Below, one piece after another: positions 30,546 through 38,366 of a stretch of 39,582 bases of DNA; position 1 is the stretch's first letter; each line of letters starts with the position of its first letter. The notes beneath the pieces are model-generated. The model did no database searches, was not told the origin of the DNA, and was given only the letters and a program-made list of their open reading frames with translations. The position numbers were made by a program, and so were the translations under genes. Source of the stretch: Opitutaceae bacterium. GTDB taxonomy: Bacteria > Verrucomicrobiota > Verrucomicrobiia > Opitutales > Opitutaceae. The stretch is taken from the NCBI GenBank assembly GCA_019634615.1, contig JAHCAZ010000032.1, forward strand, positions 1-39,582, in the 5' to 3' direction.

Positions 30546-30730
30546 TTAACCACGGATTTCACGGATAACACGGATCCAAACCGGAGTTGACCACTAATGC
30601 ACACTGATGAGCACTGAAATGGTCGGAATCAGGCATTCCGGAGATTTCAGTGAAAATTAGTGCCCATCAGTGGTTAATTCCGTCTTTGGATCGGATCTCC
30701 ATCCGTGAAATCCGTGCAATCCGTGGTTAA
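30546..30730. repeat. Nested palindrome: CACTGAT element inside CACGGAT element
   Basis: Outer arms are TTAACCACGGATTTCACGGA... and ...CCGTGCAATCCGTGGTTAA. Inner arms are TTGACCACTAATGCACACTG... and ...GTGCCCATCAGTGGTTAA. The last bases contain the TAA stop of the PhyH gene (30729-30727). The same nesting order occurs at 5995-6150. Confidence 0.85.
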
Positions 30731-31554
30731 CCGTCCTGCGAGTATACGAGCGGATTCAGGTGCGAGTTGGCGACCTCGCCGATCTTGATGCCGGGCATCC
30801 ACGTGTCCCAGTCGGCCTGGTGGTTCTTGTGCTTGGGGGCGATGAGGCGGATGCCGTCCTCCATGTAGATGATCGTCATCACCGCGCGGGGGCGGTTGGA
30901 GGTGTTGGGGCCGGCGCGGTGGAAGGTCCAGCCGTAGTGGAAGCTGACTTCGCCGAGGTCGAAGGGCGTGTCGTTGAGCGGGTAGTTCCGCTCCTTGAGC
31001 GAGCGGCCGATTCTGGCCTCGCTCTCGTCGCTGATGCCGAGCTCGCGGCCGGCCTCGAACTCGTGGCTGCCGATCGAGAAGGCGAGCGGGCCGAGTTCCA
31101 TCGGGGTCTCCTGGAGCGGGATCCACGCGGTGACGGTGTTGGCGTTGCTGAGCGGCCAGTAGTACTGGTCGGCGTGCCAGGGCGTGATGCCGCCACCCGG
31201 TTCCTTGTAGAGAGCCTGGTCGTGGTAGATGCGGACGCCCTTGACGCCCATGAGCTCAGCGGCGAGGCGGGCGAGGCGCTGGCCGAAGCAGAACTCCTTC
31301 ACCGTGTCGTTCTTCGTCCACAGGTTCATCACCTGCAGGAACGCCTTCTGGTAGGTGTTCCGCTGCTCCATGGGGAGGTGGAGCGTGTTGAGGCGCTGGA
31401 CCTCGGCGGTGATGACCGCGCCGTAGTGGGCGAGGACCTCGGGGGAAAGGACCTGCTTCAGCTTGATGAAGCCGTCGCGGCGGAACTGGGCGATCTGCGC
31501 GGCAGTGAGCGGATACGGGGAATCGATGTCGAGGCCGGTGCGGGTGGAGACCAT
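30727..31554 (-). CDS. Phytanoyl-CoA dioxygenase (PhyH) family protein
   Basis: The 275-aa Fe(II)/2-oxoglutarate-dependent dioxygenase-type protein shows the facial triad: H127 and D129 in ITPWHADQYYW, and H212 in GWTFHRAGPNTS. A following Arg (R221/R223, SNRPRAVM) could bind 2-oxoglutarate. The N-terminus (LTAAQIAQFRRDGFIKLKQV) is the usual PhyH opening. The substrate is unknown; in environmental bacteria these enzymes hydroxylate diverse small molecules. It is divergent from an AraC-type regulator 100 bp away, which suggests induction by its substrate. Its stop codon is provided by the repeat at 30546-30730. Confidence 0.93.
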   Translation of the reverse strand: MVSTRTGLDIDSPYPLTAAQIAQFRRDGFIKLKQVLSPEVLAHYGAVITAEVQRLNTLHLPMEQRNTYQKAFLQVMNLWTKNDTVKEFCFGQRLARLAAELMGVKGVRIYHDQALYKEPGGGITPWHADQYYWPLSNANTVTAWIPLQETPMELGPLAFSIGSHEFEAGRELGISDESEARIGRSLKERNYPLNDTPFDLGEVSFHYGWTFHRAGPNTSNRPRAVMTIIYMEDGIRLIAPKHKNHQADWDTWMPGIKIGEVANSHLNPLVYSQDG

Positions 31555-31653
31555 GGGTGGGGGTGTGGGCCGCCAGCGTAGCGGCCCCGGGCGGGGGCCA
31601 CTACGCCGCGTTTGACGAACCCTGATACTTAATTAACACCAACGCACCCCAAG

Positions 31654-32508
31654 ATGCGCGCTTCGCTTGAAAAAGTAGCACTCCGGCCCGGCGAGTCCTT
31701 CGCCTGCCGGGAGTTCAGCCTGCCGCGGTTCGACTCGCCGTTTCATTTTCATCCCGAGTGCGAACTGACGCTGGTGGAAGCGAGTCATGGGCTGCGGTTC
31801 GTGGGCGACAGCATCGAGCGGTTCGAGACGGGGGACCTGGTGCTGCTGGGGTCGAACCTGCCGCATTACTGGACGAACCCGCCGGACTGGCGTGGCATGG
31901 CGCGGTCGGTGGTGGTGCAATTCCCCTTGGACCTGCTCGGGCCGGGTTGGCTGGCGGCGCCGGAACTCGGCGCGGTGCGGCGGTTGCTGGGCCGGGCGGC
32001 CCGCGGCGTGCATTTTCGCGGGCGCGCGGCGGCCGCGGCGGCGCGGCGGCTACGGACGATGACGGGCCTGGCGCCGTTCGCGCGGCTGCAACTGCTGCTG
32101 GAGACGCTGCACGCGCTGGCGGCGGCGCCGGGGGCGCGGCTGCTGGCGAGCGCGGGTTTCGCGCCGGCGATGGGCGTCGAGGACGAGGGGAGATTGGGCC
32201 GCGTGCTCGACTACGTGAACCAGCGTGCGGCCGAGGGCGTGCAGCAGCGCGAGGCGGCGCGGCGCGCGGGGCTGAGCCCGGCGGCGTTCAGTCGGTATTT
32301 CCGAAAGAAGATGGGGCACACCTTCGAGGACTTCGTGAACGAGGTCCGGGTCGGCCGGAGCTGCCGCGCGCTCATCGACACGCCGGAGAAGTCGGTGGCG
32401 GAGATCGCGTTCGCGGCCGGATACAACAACCTCGCCAACTTCAACCGGCAGTTCCGCCGGCGCACGGGAATGTCGCCGGTGGAATACCGACGCAGACATC
32501 AGACCTAA
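31654..32508 (+). CDS. AraC-family transcriptional regulator
   Basis: The 284-aa regulator has an N-terminal cupin-type ligand domain, with FHFHPECELTLVEASHGLRF and GDLVLLGSNLPHYWTNPPDW. The C-terminal double helix-turn-helix is LGRVLDYVNQRAAEGVQQRE, AGLSPAAFSRYFRKKMGHTF, EKSVAEIAFAAGYNNLANFN and RQFRRRTGMSPVEYRR. Cupin-AraC proteins of this kind bind sugars or similar small ligands. It is divergent from the PhyH gene; the 99-bp gap contains the AT-rich TGATACTTAATTAACACC close to its start, the likely promoter and operator area. Its TAA stop is the TAACCACGG start of the repeat that follows. Confidence 0.95.
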   Translation: MRASLEKVALRPGESFACREFSLPRFDSPFHFHPECELTLVEASHGLRFVGDSIERFETGDLVLLGSNLPHYWTNPPDWRGMARSVVVQFPLDLLGPGWLAAPELGAVRRLLGRAARGVHFRGRAAAAAARRLRTMTGLAPFARLQLLLETLHALAAAPGARLLASAGFAPAMGVEDEGRLGRVLDYVNQRAAEGVQQREAARRAGLSPAAFSRYFRKKMGHTFEDFVNEVRVGRSCRALIDTPEKSVAEIAFAAGYNNLANFNRQFRRRTGMSPVEYRRRHQT

Positions 32509-32759
32509 CCACGGATTACGCGGATCGCACGGATGATGCGGATGGTCCGTGGTGAGATGGCCACATAAGGCGCAAAAAGCACAAAATCGAACCAAGGCGA
32601 TTTACAGGAGGAAGCAGAGGGAGCGGAGGGCACAATCCAAAGCCTCTGTTTCCTGCGCCAACTCCTGAAGGGTGGATTGGTCCCTTATGTGCTTCTTGTG
32701 CCTTTTGTGGCCATTGCCTTGGCTTCAATTCGTGGTCATCCGTGAGATATGTGGTTAAG
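32505..32759. repeat. Three-deep nested palindromes
   Basis: The outer element is CTAACCACGGATTACGCGGA... with ...CATCCGTGAGATATGTGGTTAAG. The middle element (32557-32714) is ATGGCCACATAAGGCGCAAA... with ...CTTGTGCCTTTTGTGGCCAT. The inner element (32601-32668) is TTTACAGGAGGAAGCAGAGG... with ...CTCTGTTTCCTGCGCCAACT. It fills the 333-bp gap after the AraC gene, which holds no other feature. Confidence 0.85.
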
Positions 32760-32841
32760 TCGGTCCGTTTTTTACAGCATTTTAGCTGTGACAGCTATTG
32801 AAGCTTTATGGCGTTTGTAGTGCTGTTGTTGAACAGAGCCG

Positions 32842-33234
32842 ATGCCTTCCCACCATATCCTAGTCGTTGATGACGAAGCCGAAGTGCGCAATGTGACCAA
32901 GCTGCTCTTGGAAATGTGCGGACACACGGCGGTGTGCGTGGCGGACGGTCGGGCGGCCCTGCGGGCGCTGCCGGCCGGAAAGTTTGACGCAATTCTGACT
33001 GACATGCTGATGCCGGAAATGGACGGCGTGGAATTGCTGAACGAACTGCGCCGGAAAAAGACCCCGCTCCGGGTGATCGCGATGTCGGGTGGCGGGCAGG
33101 CGCCGAAGGAAAGCTATCTCCAGATGGCCAAGCACTGCGGCGCGCACGTGCTGCTGCCAAAGCCGTTCAACCGCGAGCAACTCGACGCGGCGATCAAACA
33201 GGCCTTTGGCGAAACCGAGGAGAAGAAAGCTTAG
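32842..33234 (+). CDS. Single-domain response regulator (CheY-like receiver)
   Basis: The 130-aa receiver domain has no output domain. The acidic pair is D10/D11 (ILVVDDE), the phosphoacceptor D54 (AILTDMLMPEMDG), the switch S82 (VIAMSGG) and the conserved K107 (LLPKPFN). It could act as a phospho-shuttle or as a diffusible regulator for an unlinked histidine kinase; no kinase is nearby. The start at ATG 32842 follows an AT-rich leader (TTTTTTACAGCATTTTAGC). Its TAG stop touches the palindrome at 33234-33305, which separates it from the convergent lactonase gene. Confidence 0.95.
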   Translation: MPSHHILVVDDEAEVRNVTKLLLEMCGHTAVCVADGRAALRALPAGKFDAILTDMLMPEMDGVELLNELRRKKTPLRVIAMSGGGQAPKESYLQMAKHCGAHVLLPKPFNREQLDAAIKQAFGETEEKKA

Positions 33235-33305
33235 GAACGCTGATCTCCGCTAATTCCAAGGCATGAGGATTGGGATAAGCGTTGATCAGCGCAGATCAGC
33301 GTTCC
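33234..33305. repeat. GGAACGCTGATC-type palindrome, copy 2
   Basis: The left arm GGAACGCTGATCTCCGCTAA and the right arm GATCAGCGCAGATCAGCGTT followed by CC form a stem between the stop codons of two convergent genes (33234 and 33313), a good position for a bidirectional terminator. Confidence 0.8.
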
Positions 33306-33312
33306 CATGTTT

Positions 33313-34410
33313 TCAGTTCGCGAAGAGGACGCAGACGGGCATCGGAATACTGGCCTTGCCGGCAGTAGGGGTGAGCGTGCCGGTCTTCGAGTCGACCTGG
33401 AAGACCGTGAGCGAATCGGAGTTTTGGTTCGCGGCGACGAGCCAGGCGCCGTCGGGGGAGAGGGCGAAATTGCGCGGATTGCGTCCGCCGGTCGGCACGT
33501 GTCCGCGCGGCGTGAGGCGGCCGGTCGCGGGATCGAAGGCGAAGATGGCGATGCTGTCGTGGCCGCGGTTGGAGCCGTAGACGTAGCGGCCGTTCGGGTG
33601 CACGCGCACCTCGGCGGTCGTGCTGTCGCCCGCGAAGCCGGCGGGCAGCGTGGGTTGCGTGTCGACCGGCAGGAGGGCCCCGGTGGCGGCGTTGTAGCGG
33701 TAGCTGACGAGGGAATTGCCCATTTCGTTGATCACGAAAACGTGACCGCCATCGGGCGAAAACGCGGCGTGCCGCGGGCCGGCGCCGGGCGCGGTGGCGA
33801 CGAAGGGCGCGGCGCCGGGTGTGAGCTTGGCCGTGGCGGGATCGAGGGCGTAGGTAAAGACACGGTCGAGCCCGAGATCGCAGACGATGACGAAGCGGTT
33901 GTCGGGCGAGAGCGTGACCGAGTGGACGTGCGGTCCTTCCTGGCGCTGCGGATTCACGCTGTGGCCCTCGTGGCGAATGATCGTGCCGGGCTCGCCGAGC
34001 GTACCGTCGGCGCGAATCGGCAGGGCGGCGACGATGCCGGAGTGGTAGTGGGCGAGGACCAGCGTGCGCTCGGTGCGGTCGACGACGAGGTGGCAGGGCG
34101 CCTTGCCGCCGGCGTCCTGGGCTTGCAGCGGCTTGAGCGCGCCGGTGGCGAGATCGGTCGCGAACGGCACGGCCATCGTGCTCGATTCGCTGACGGCGTA
34201 GAGGTGGCTGCGGTCGGGCGAAAGGGCGAGAAATGACGGGTTGACCGTCTCGGCGACCAGGACGGGTTGGGAGAGTTCGCCGGTGCATCCGTCGAGGCGC
34301 ACGGCGTAGATGCCCTTGCTCGTGGACCGGGTGTAGGTGCCGAGGTAGATGAGATGGCTGGCGGCGGCGGCGGGGAGGGTCATGGCGAGAAAAAGGAGGA
34401 GGGCGCGCAT
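33313..34410 (-). CDS. Secreted 6-phosphogluconolactonase-like beta-propeller (lactonase family)
   Basis: The 365-aa protein has a signal peptide (MRALLLFLAMTLPAAAA, cleaved near AAA-SH) and the seven-bladed YbhE-type lactonase fold. YLGTYTRSTSKGIYAVRLDG opens the mature protein. Repeated blade motifs LSPDRSHLYAVSE, LSPDNRFVIVCDLGLDRVFT, FSPDGGHVFVINEMGNSLVS and LSPDGAWLVAANQNSDSLTV follow. EGPHVHSV and PRHAAFSPDG match conserved lactonase positions. The signal peptide argues for a periplasmic sugar lactone rather than cytosolic 6-phosphogluconolactone. It starts 7 bp after tdk, so the two are co-transcribed although functionally unrelated. Confidence 0.9.
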   Translation of the reverse strand: MRALLLFLAMTLPAAAASHLIYLGTYTRSTSKGIYAVRLDGCTGELSQPVLVAETVNPSFLALSPDRSHLYAVSESSTMAVPFATDLATGALKPLQAQDAGGKAPCHLVVDRTERTLVLAHYHSGIVAALPIRADGTLGEPGTIIRHEGHSVNPQRQEGPHVHSVTLSPDNRFVIVCDLGLDRVFTYALDPATAKLTPGAAPFVATAPGAGPRHAAFSPDGGHVFVINEMGNSLVSYRYNAATGALLPVDTQPTLPAGFAGDSTTAEVRVHPNGRYVYGSNRGHDSIAIFAFDPATGRLTPRGHVPTGGRNPRNFALSPDGAWLVAANQNSDSLTVFQVDSKTGTLTPTAGKASIPMPVCVLFAN

Positions 34411-34417
34411 GGGGTGC

Positions 34418-34999
34418 TCACGCCTTGGCCAGTGCCTCTTTGTAATGCCGGCGGCACATCGGCACGTAGCGCTCGTTGCCGCCGATCTCGACCTGGGCGC
34501 CCTCGCGGAGGGCGCGCCCGTGGTTGTCGGTACGGAGGTTCATCGTGGCCTTGCGGCCGCAGTGGCAGATGGTCTTGAGCTCGATCAGGTCGTCGGCGAG
34601 GGCGAGCAGGCGGGCGCTGCCGGGGAAGAGGTTCGACTGAAAATCGGTGCGCAGGCCGTAGCAGAGGACAGGGATGTCGAGCTGGTCGGCGATGTCGGTG
34701 GCCTGGTCGACCTGTGCCGGGGTGAGGAACTGGGCCTCGTCGACGAGGACGCAGGCGACGGGGCTGATGCCGTGCTCGCGCTCGACACGGCGGAAGAGGT
34801 TGTCGGTGTCGGTCAGGATCTCGGCCGGTGCCTCGAGGCCGATGCGCGAGCGCACGCGGCCGAGGCCGGCACGGGTGTCGATGGCGGGGGCGAAGACGAG
34901 CGTGCGCATGCCGCGCTCCTGGTAGTTGTAGCTGGACTGCAGGAGGACGGTGGATTTGCCGGCGTTCATCGCCGCGTAGTAGAAGTACAGCTTCGCCAT
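34418..34999 (-). CDS. tdk: Thymidine kinase
   Basis: The 193-aa type II thymidine kinase of the salvage pathway shows P-loop AAMNAGKST (9-17), the catalytic Glu E88 in LVDEAQFL, the lasso-side [14 protein letters not shown], and zinc-binding Cys in [15 protein letters not shown] plus a later [11 protein letters not shown]. Length and order fit E. coli Tdk (205 aa). ATG 34999 is followed directly by the conserved [14 protein letters not shown]. It is divergent from the GH95-like gene (113-bp gap) and continues into the lactonase gene. Confidence 0.97.
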   Translation of the reverse strand: MAKLYFYYAAMNAGKSTVLLQSSYNYQERGMRTLVFAPAIDTRAGLGRVRSRIGLEAPAEILTDTDNLFRRVEREHGISPVACVLVDEAQFLTPAQVDQATDIADQLDIPVLCYGLRTDFQSNLFPGSARLLALADDLIELKTICHCGRKATMNLRTDNHGRALREGAQVEIGGNERYVPMCRRHYKEALAKA

Positions 35000-35112
35000 G
35001 GGGGAGACAGGCTGCCGGGCCGCGGCGGGGCGCTCAATGGTTTTCCCCGGAGCGGAGAGAAAAAACTTTCCGCCGCGGCCCGCCCGGCCAAGCTGGCGCG
35101 CATCCCGCCGTC

Positions 35113-37464
35113 ATGACGACCCGCAGCGCTGTGCTTGGCCTTGTCTTCCTGCTGCCCGTGGTCGCAGTCGGCGCCAGCCCCATGCCCGATACCTCCTATA
35201 ACCTCACGCTTACGGCTCCGATCAAAACCTGGGACGAAGCGGTCCCGCTCGGCAATGGCCTTCTCGGCGGACTGCTCTGGGGCGAGGGCGGCACGCTCCG
35301 CCTGTCGCTCGACCGCGGCGACCTCTGGGACGAGCGCCCGGCGCCGGGCAACCCGCTGGCCGGGTTCACCTACGCGCAGATGACGCGGCTCGTGGCGGCG
35401 CGTGACAACGCGGCGATCAGCAAGGTCGTGGATGGTGCCTATGCCGGCGAACATCCCACAAAGATCCCGGCGGGGCGCATCGAGTTTGACCTCGCGGCCG
35501 GGCAGGAGGTCACGGCGTTTGCGCTCGATCTCGCGTCGGCCACCGGCCGCGCGCAGCTCGGCGCCGCGGGGACGGTGGAAGCGTTCTTCAGCGCGAACGA
35601 GCCGGTGGCGCTCGTGCGCCTGCCCGGGGTGGCGCCGCGGGCGGTGCGCCTGCTCGCGCCCGAGTCGGTGAAAAAACTGGGCTATCCCGACCCGGTGCGC
35701 GGGGCGCAGGACGGCGCCCAGTGGTTCGTGCAGCCGGCGGCGGAGGGCACGAGCTATTGCATCTACGTCGGACAGCGCCGCGTGGGCGAGTCCACGCTGG
35801 TGGCGACGACGGTGGCGTATTCGCCGGCCGACGGTGCGGATGTGGTCGGAGCGGCGCGTCGGCGGGTCGATGCGGCCCTCGCGGCGGGTTACGCCACGCT
35901 CCACGAACCGCACGTCGCGTGGTGGCGCGGTTTCTGGGCGAAGTCGGCGGTGCAGGTGCCGGACGCCGAGGTCATGCGGCACTACCTGCTCGTGCAGTAT
36001 TTCTACGGCGCGGCCTCGCGCACGGGCGCGCCCCCGATCCCGCTGCAGGGCGTGTGGACGGCGGACGAGGGCGATCTGCCGCCGTGGAAGGGTGACTATC
36101 ATCACGACCTGAACACGCAGATGACCTACATGGGTTATCAGGCGGCGGGGCGACTGGACGAGGGACGCGTGTTCCTCGACTTCATGCACGACCTGCTGCC
36201 GGCGTTCCGGAGGTTTGCGCGGGAATTCCTCGAGACGCCGGGCGCGGCGGTGCCAGCGGTCATGACCCTAGCCGGCGCCCCGATGGGCGGCTGGGCGCAG
36301 TACAGCCTGGCGCCGGTCAACGGCGCGTGGGTGGGGCACCTGTTCTATCTCCACTGGCGCTACACGCGGGACGAAAAGTACCTGCGCGACGTGGGTTATC
36401 CGTGGTGTCGCGAGACGGGCGAGGCGCTGCGCGCGCTGCTCAAGCCGGATGCGAATGGCGTGCTCGTGCTGCCGCTGTCGTCGTCGCCCGAGTCGTTCAA
36501 CAACGACGTGCGGGCCTGGCTGAAGCCGAACAGCAACTACGACCTCATGTGCCTGCGCATGCTCTTCCTCGGCAACGCCGAGATGGCGGCGGCGCTGGGC
36601 GACGATGCCGCGGCGGCTGGTTGGCGCGACACGGCGGCCAAGCTTGGGCCGTACCACGTGGACGACCGGAAGATCCTGAAGCTCAACGCAGACGAGGAGC
36701 TGTATTTCAGCCACCGGCACCTCGCGACATTGATGGCGATCTATCCATTCAACCTCCTGCACGTCGAGGGCTCGGCCGCGGAGCGCGCGGTCATCGCGGC
36801 GACGATCCCCGAGATCGACCGGCTCGGCGTGCTCGAATGGTGCGGCTACAGCTACACGTGGATGGCGGCGCTGCGGGCGCGTATCAACGAGCCCGAGGCG
36901 GCGCTGTGGCACCTCAAGGCGTACCTGCGGGCCTTCATCCTGCGCAACGGGTTCCACGCCAACGGCGACCAGACGAAGACGGGCTTTTCCTCGATGCACT
37001 ACCGGCCGTTCACGCTGGAGGGCAACTTCCTGGCCTGCGCGGCGGTGCACGAGATGCTGCTGCAGAGCTGGGATCCGCAACCGGGCGCGGGCGGGTGGGG
37101 GACGATCCGCGTCTTCCCGGCGATGCCGTGGAAGTGGCACGACGCGGCGTTCACCGATCTGCTGGCCGAGGGCGGGCACAAGGTCTCGGCGCGGCGCGAA
37201 AACAACGCGACGACCTGGCTGCGCGTCGTCGCCACCCGCGACGGTGAGATTCGCATCCGCGACAACTTCGGCGGGCGCGCGCCGGCGTGGAGTCGGGCGG
37301 GATCGCGGCGCGTCGGCGACGATTACGTGTTCACCGTGAAGGCGGGCGACGCCATCGAGGCGACGCTGCCGAAGCCTGCGAGCGTACCGCCGGCGCCGGC
37401 CAATGCCTGCCTCGAGGACGTCGTGCAGGCGCCGAAGGATCCAGGCGTGCCGATGAAATACTAG
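35113..37464 (+). CDS. Secreted GH95-like glycoside hydrolase
   Basis: The 783-aa protein has a signal peptide (TTRSAVLGLVFLLPVVAVG, then ASP). The N-terminal domain has the GH95 opening WDEAVPLGNGLLGGLLWGEG (40-59) and LSLDRGDLWDERPAPGNP. The catalytic (alpha/alpha)6 barrel has PIPLQGVWTADEGDLPPWKG and HHDLNTQMTYMGYQ, SSSPESFN (E460) and FTLEGNFLACAAVHEMLLQS (E636). GH95 contains alpha-L-fucosidases and L-galactosidases. Two family positions differ here: NIN is D332-L-N334, and the Asp of IDGN is E636. A related clan GH-L family is possible. ATG 35113 is chosen for the signal peptide. The alpha/beta hydrolase follows directly, probably in one transcript. Confidence 0.75.
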   Translation: MTTRSAVLGLVFLLPVVAVGASPMPDTSYNLTLTAPIKTWDEAVPLGNGLLGGLLWGEGGTLRLSLDRGDLWDERPAPGNPLAGFTYAQMTRLVAARDNAAISKVVDGAYAGEHPTKIPAGRIEFDLAAGQEVTAFALDLASATGRAQLGAAGTVEAFFSANEPVALVRLPGVAPRAVRLLAPESVKKLGYPDPVRGAQDGAQWFVQPAAEGTSYCIYVGQRRVGESTLVATTVAYSPADGADVVGAARRRVDAALAAGYATLHEPHVAWWRGFWAKSAVQVPDAEVMRHYLLVQYFYGAASRTGAPPIPLQGVWTADEGDLPPWKGDYHHDLNTQMTYMGYQAAGRLDEGRVFLDFMHDLLPAFRRFAREFLETPGAAVPAVMTLAGAPMGGWAQYSLAPVNGAWVGHLFYLHWRYTRDEKYLRDVGYPWCRETGEALRALLKPDANGVLVLPLSSSPESFNNDVRAWLKPNSNYDLMCLRMLFLGNAEMAAALGDDAAAAGWRDTAAKLGPYHVDDRKILKLNADEELYFSHRHLATLMAIYPFNLLHVEGSAAERAVIAATIPEIDRLGVLEWCGYSYTWMAALRARINEPEAALWHLKAYLRAFILRNGFHANGDQTKTGFSSMHYRPFTLEGNFLACAAVHEMLLQSWDPQPGAGGWGTIRVFPAMPWKWHDAAFTDLLAEGGHKVSARRENNATTWLRVVATRDGEIRIRDNFGGRAPAWSRAGSRRVGDDYVFTVKAGDAIEATLPKPASVPPAPANACLEDVVQAPKDPGVPMKY

Positions 37465-37497
37465 CATGAACCGAATAATGGAGCATATGCTGTCTCT

Positions 37498-37563
37498 TTG
37501 GGTAGCGGCCGGCGTTGGGCATGCGCACGTCGAACCGGCCGTCCGGAGGCCGGCCGCTACCCA
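37498..37563. repeat. REP-like inverted pair, TTGGGTAG...CTACCCA type, shortened copy
   Basis: The left arm TTGGGTAGCGGCCGGC lacks the CCTCCGGACGGCC part and runs straight into the centre GTTGGGCATGCGCACGTCGA; the right arm is complete (CCGTCCGGAGGCCGGCCGCT, then ACCCA). At 66 bp it is a multiple of three and open in the frame of the next gene. Confidence 0.85.
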
Positions 37564-37603
37564 TGGCCTAAGATTCGTTAATGCGTTCATCCTATTCATC
37601 GCC

Positions 37604-38362
37604 ATGACCTTCCCTCTCTCCGCCGGTCAGCAAGGCTTCGGCATGACGCAATCGGAATGGCATGGCTACGAGCGGCTCGACTTTGTTGTGGCCGGGCAGC
37701 CGGCGATTTTGATCGTGCCGAAGACGGTCGCGCCGGGGAAACCCTGGGTGTGGCGCGCCGAGTGGTTCGGCGACCGGCACGCGCCGCAGGTGTCGCTCGC
37801 GCTGCTGGCGCAGGGCTGGCACCTGGCGTACATCAACGCGAGCGATCGCTACGGATCGCCGGCGGCGATGGCGATCTTCGATGCGTTCTACCAGCGGTTG
37901 ACCAAGGACTTTGGCCTCGCGTCGAAGATGGTGCTCGAGGGTTTCAGCCGCGGTGGCTTGTACGCGTTCAACTTTGCCGCCGATTGGCCCGACCGCGTTG
38001 CGGCCCTGTACCTCGATGCGCCGGCCTTGGACCTGCGGCGTTGGCCGGGTTACAAGACGGCCCGCTGGCCCGAGGTGGCCGCGGCGTATGGGCTGACGGT
38101 GGAGCAGTTCGAGACGGCGAAGGTGAGCCCGCTCGATCGCATCGAGCCGGTCGTGAAGGCCGGAATCCCGATCATCGGGGTCACCGGAGATGCCGACGTG
38201 ACGGTGAAATACAGAGAAAACCTCGCGATCCTCGCCGAACGCTACCGCGCGGCGGGTGGGACCATCGAGATCATCGTGAAGCCTGGTGCCGGCCACTCCC
38301 CGCATAGTCTCCCCGACCCGAAGCCAATCGTGGATTTCATCCTCAAGCACGCAAAGTACTGA
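37604..38362 (+). CDS. Alpha/beta hydrolase (dienelactone hydrolase/PHB-depolymerase-like)
   Basis: The 252-aa product from ATG 37604 (MTFPLSAGQQGFGMTQSEWH) has an alpha/beta hydrolase triad: nucleophile Ser in VLEGFSRGGLYAF, acid in GVTGDADVTVKYREN and His in KPGAGHSPHS. The region upstream in the same frame (RFVNAFILFIAMTFPLSAGQ) reads as a signal-peptide core. The true start may therefore be farther up, even ATG 37466, two bases after the GH95-like stop, in which case the REP element would be translated. PWVWRAEWFGDRHAPQVSLA suggests an esterase or acyl hydrolase of a type found in polysaccharide degradation. It is probably co-transcribed with the GH95-like gene and may deacylate its substrate. 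Confidence 0.85.
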   Translation: MTFPLSAGQQGFGMTQSEWHGYERLDFVVAGQPAILIVPKTVAPGKPWVWRAEWFGDRHAPQVSLALLAQGWHLAYINASDRYGSPAAMAIFDAFYQRLTKDFGLASKMVLEGFSRGGLYAFNFAADWPDRVAALYLDAPALDLRRWPGYKTARWPEVAAAYGLTVEQFETAKVSPLDRIEPVVKAGIPIIGVTGDADVTVKYRENLAILAERYRAAGGTIEIIVKPGAGHSPHSLPDPKPIVDFILKHAKY

Positions 38363-38366
38363 TTTT

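Noticed and set aside
37466..37603. Separate small gene starting directly after the GH95-like stop
   Set aside because: The frame runs on into the hydrolase and most of its extra codons are the REP element. It is treated as a start-site question instead.
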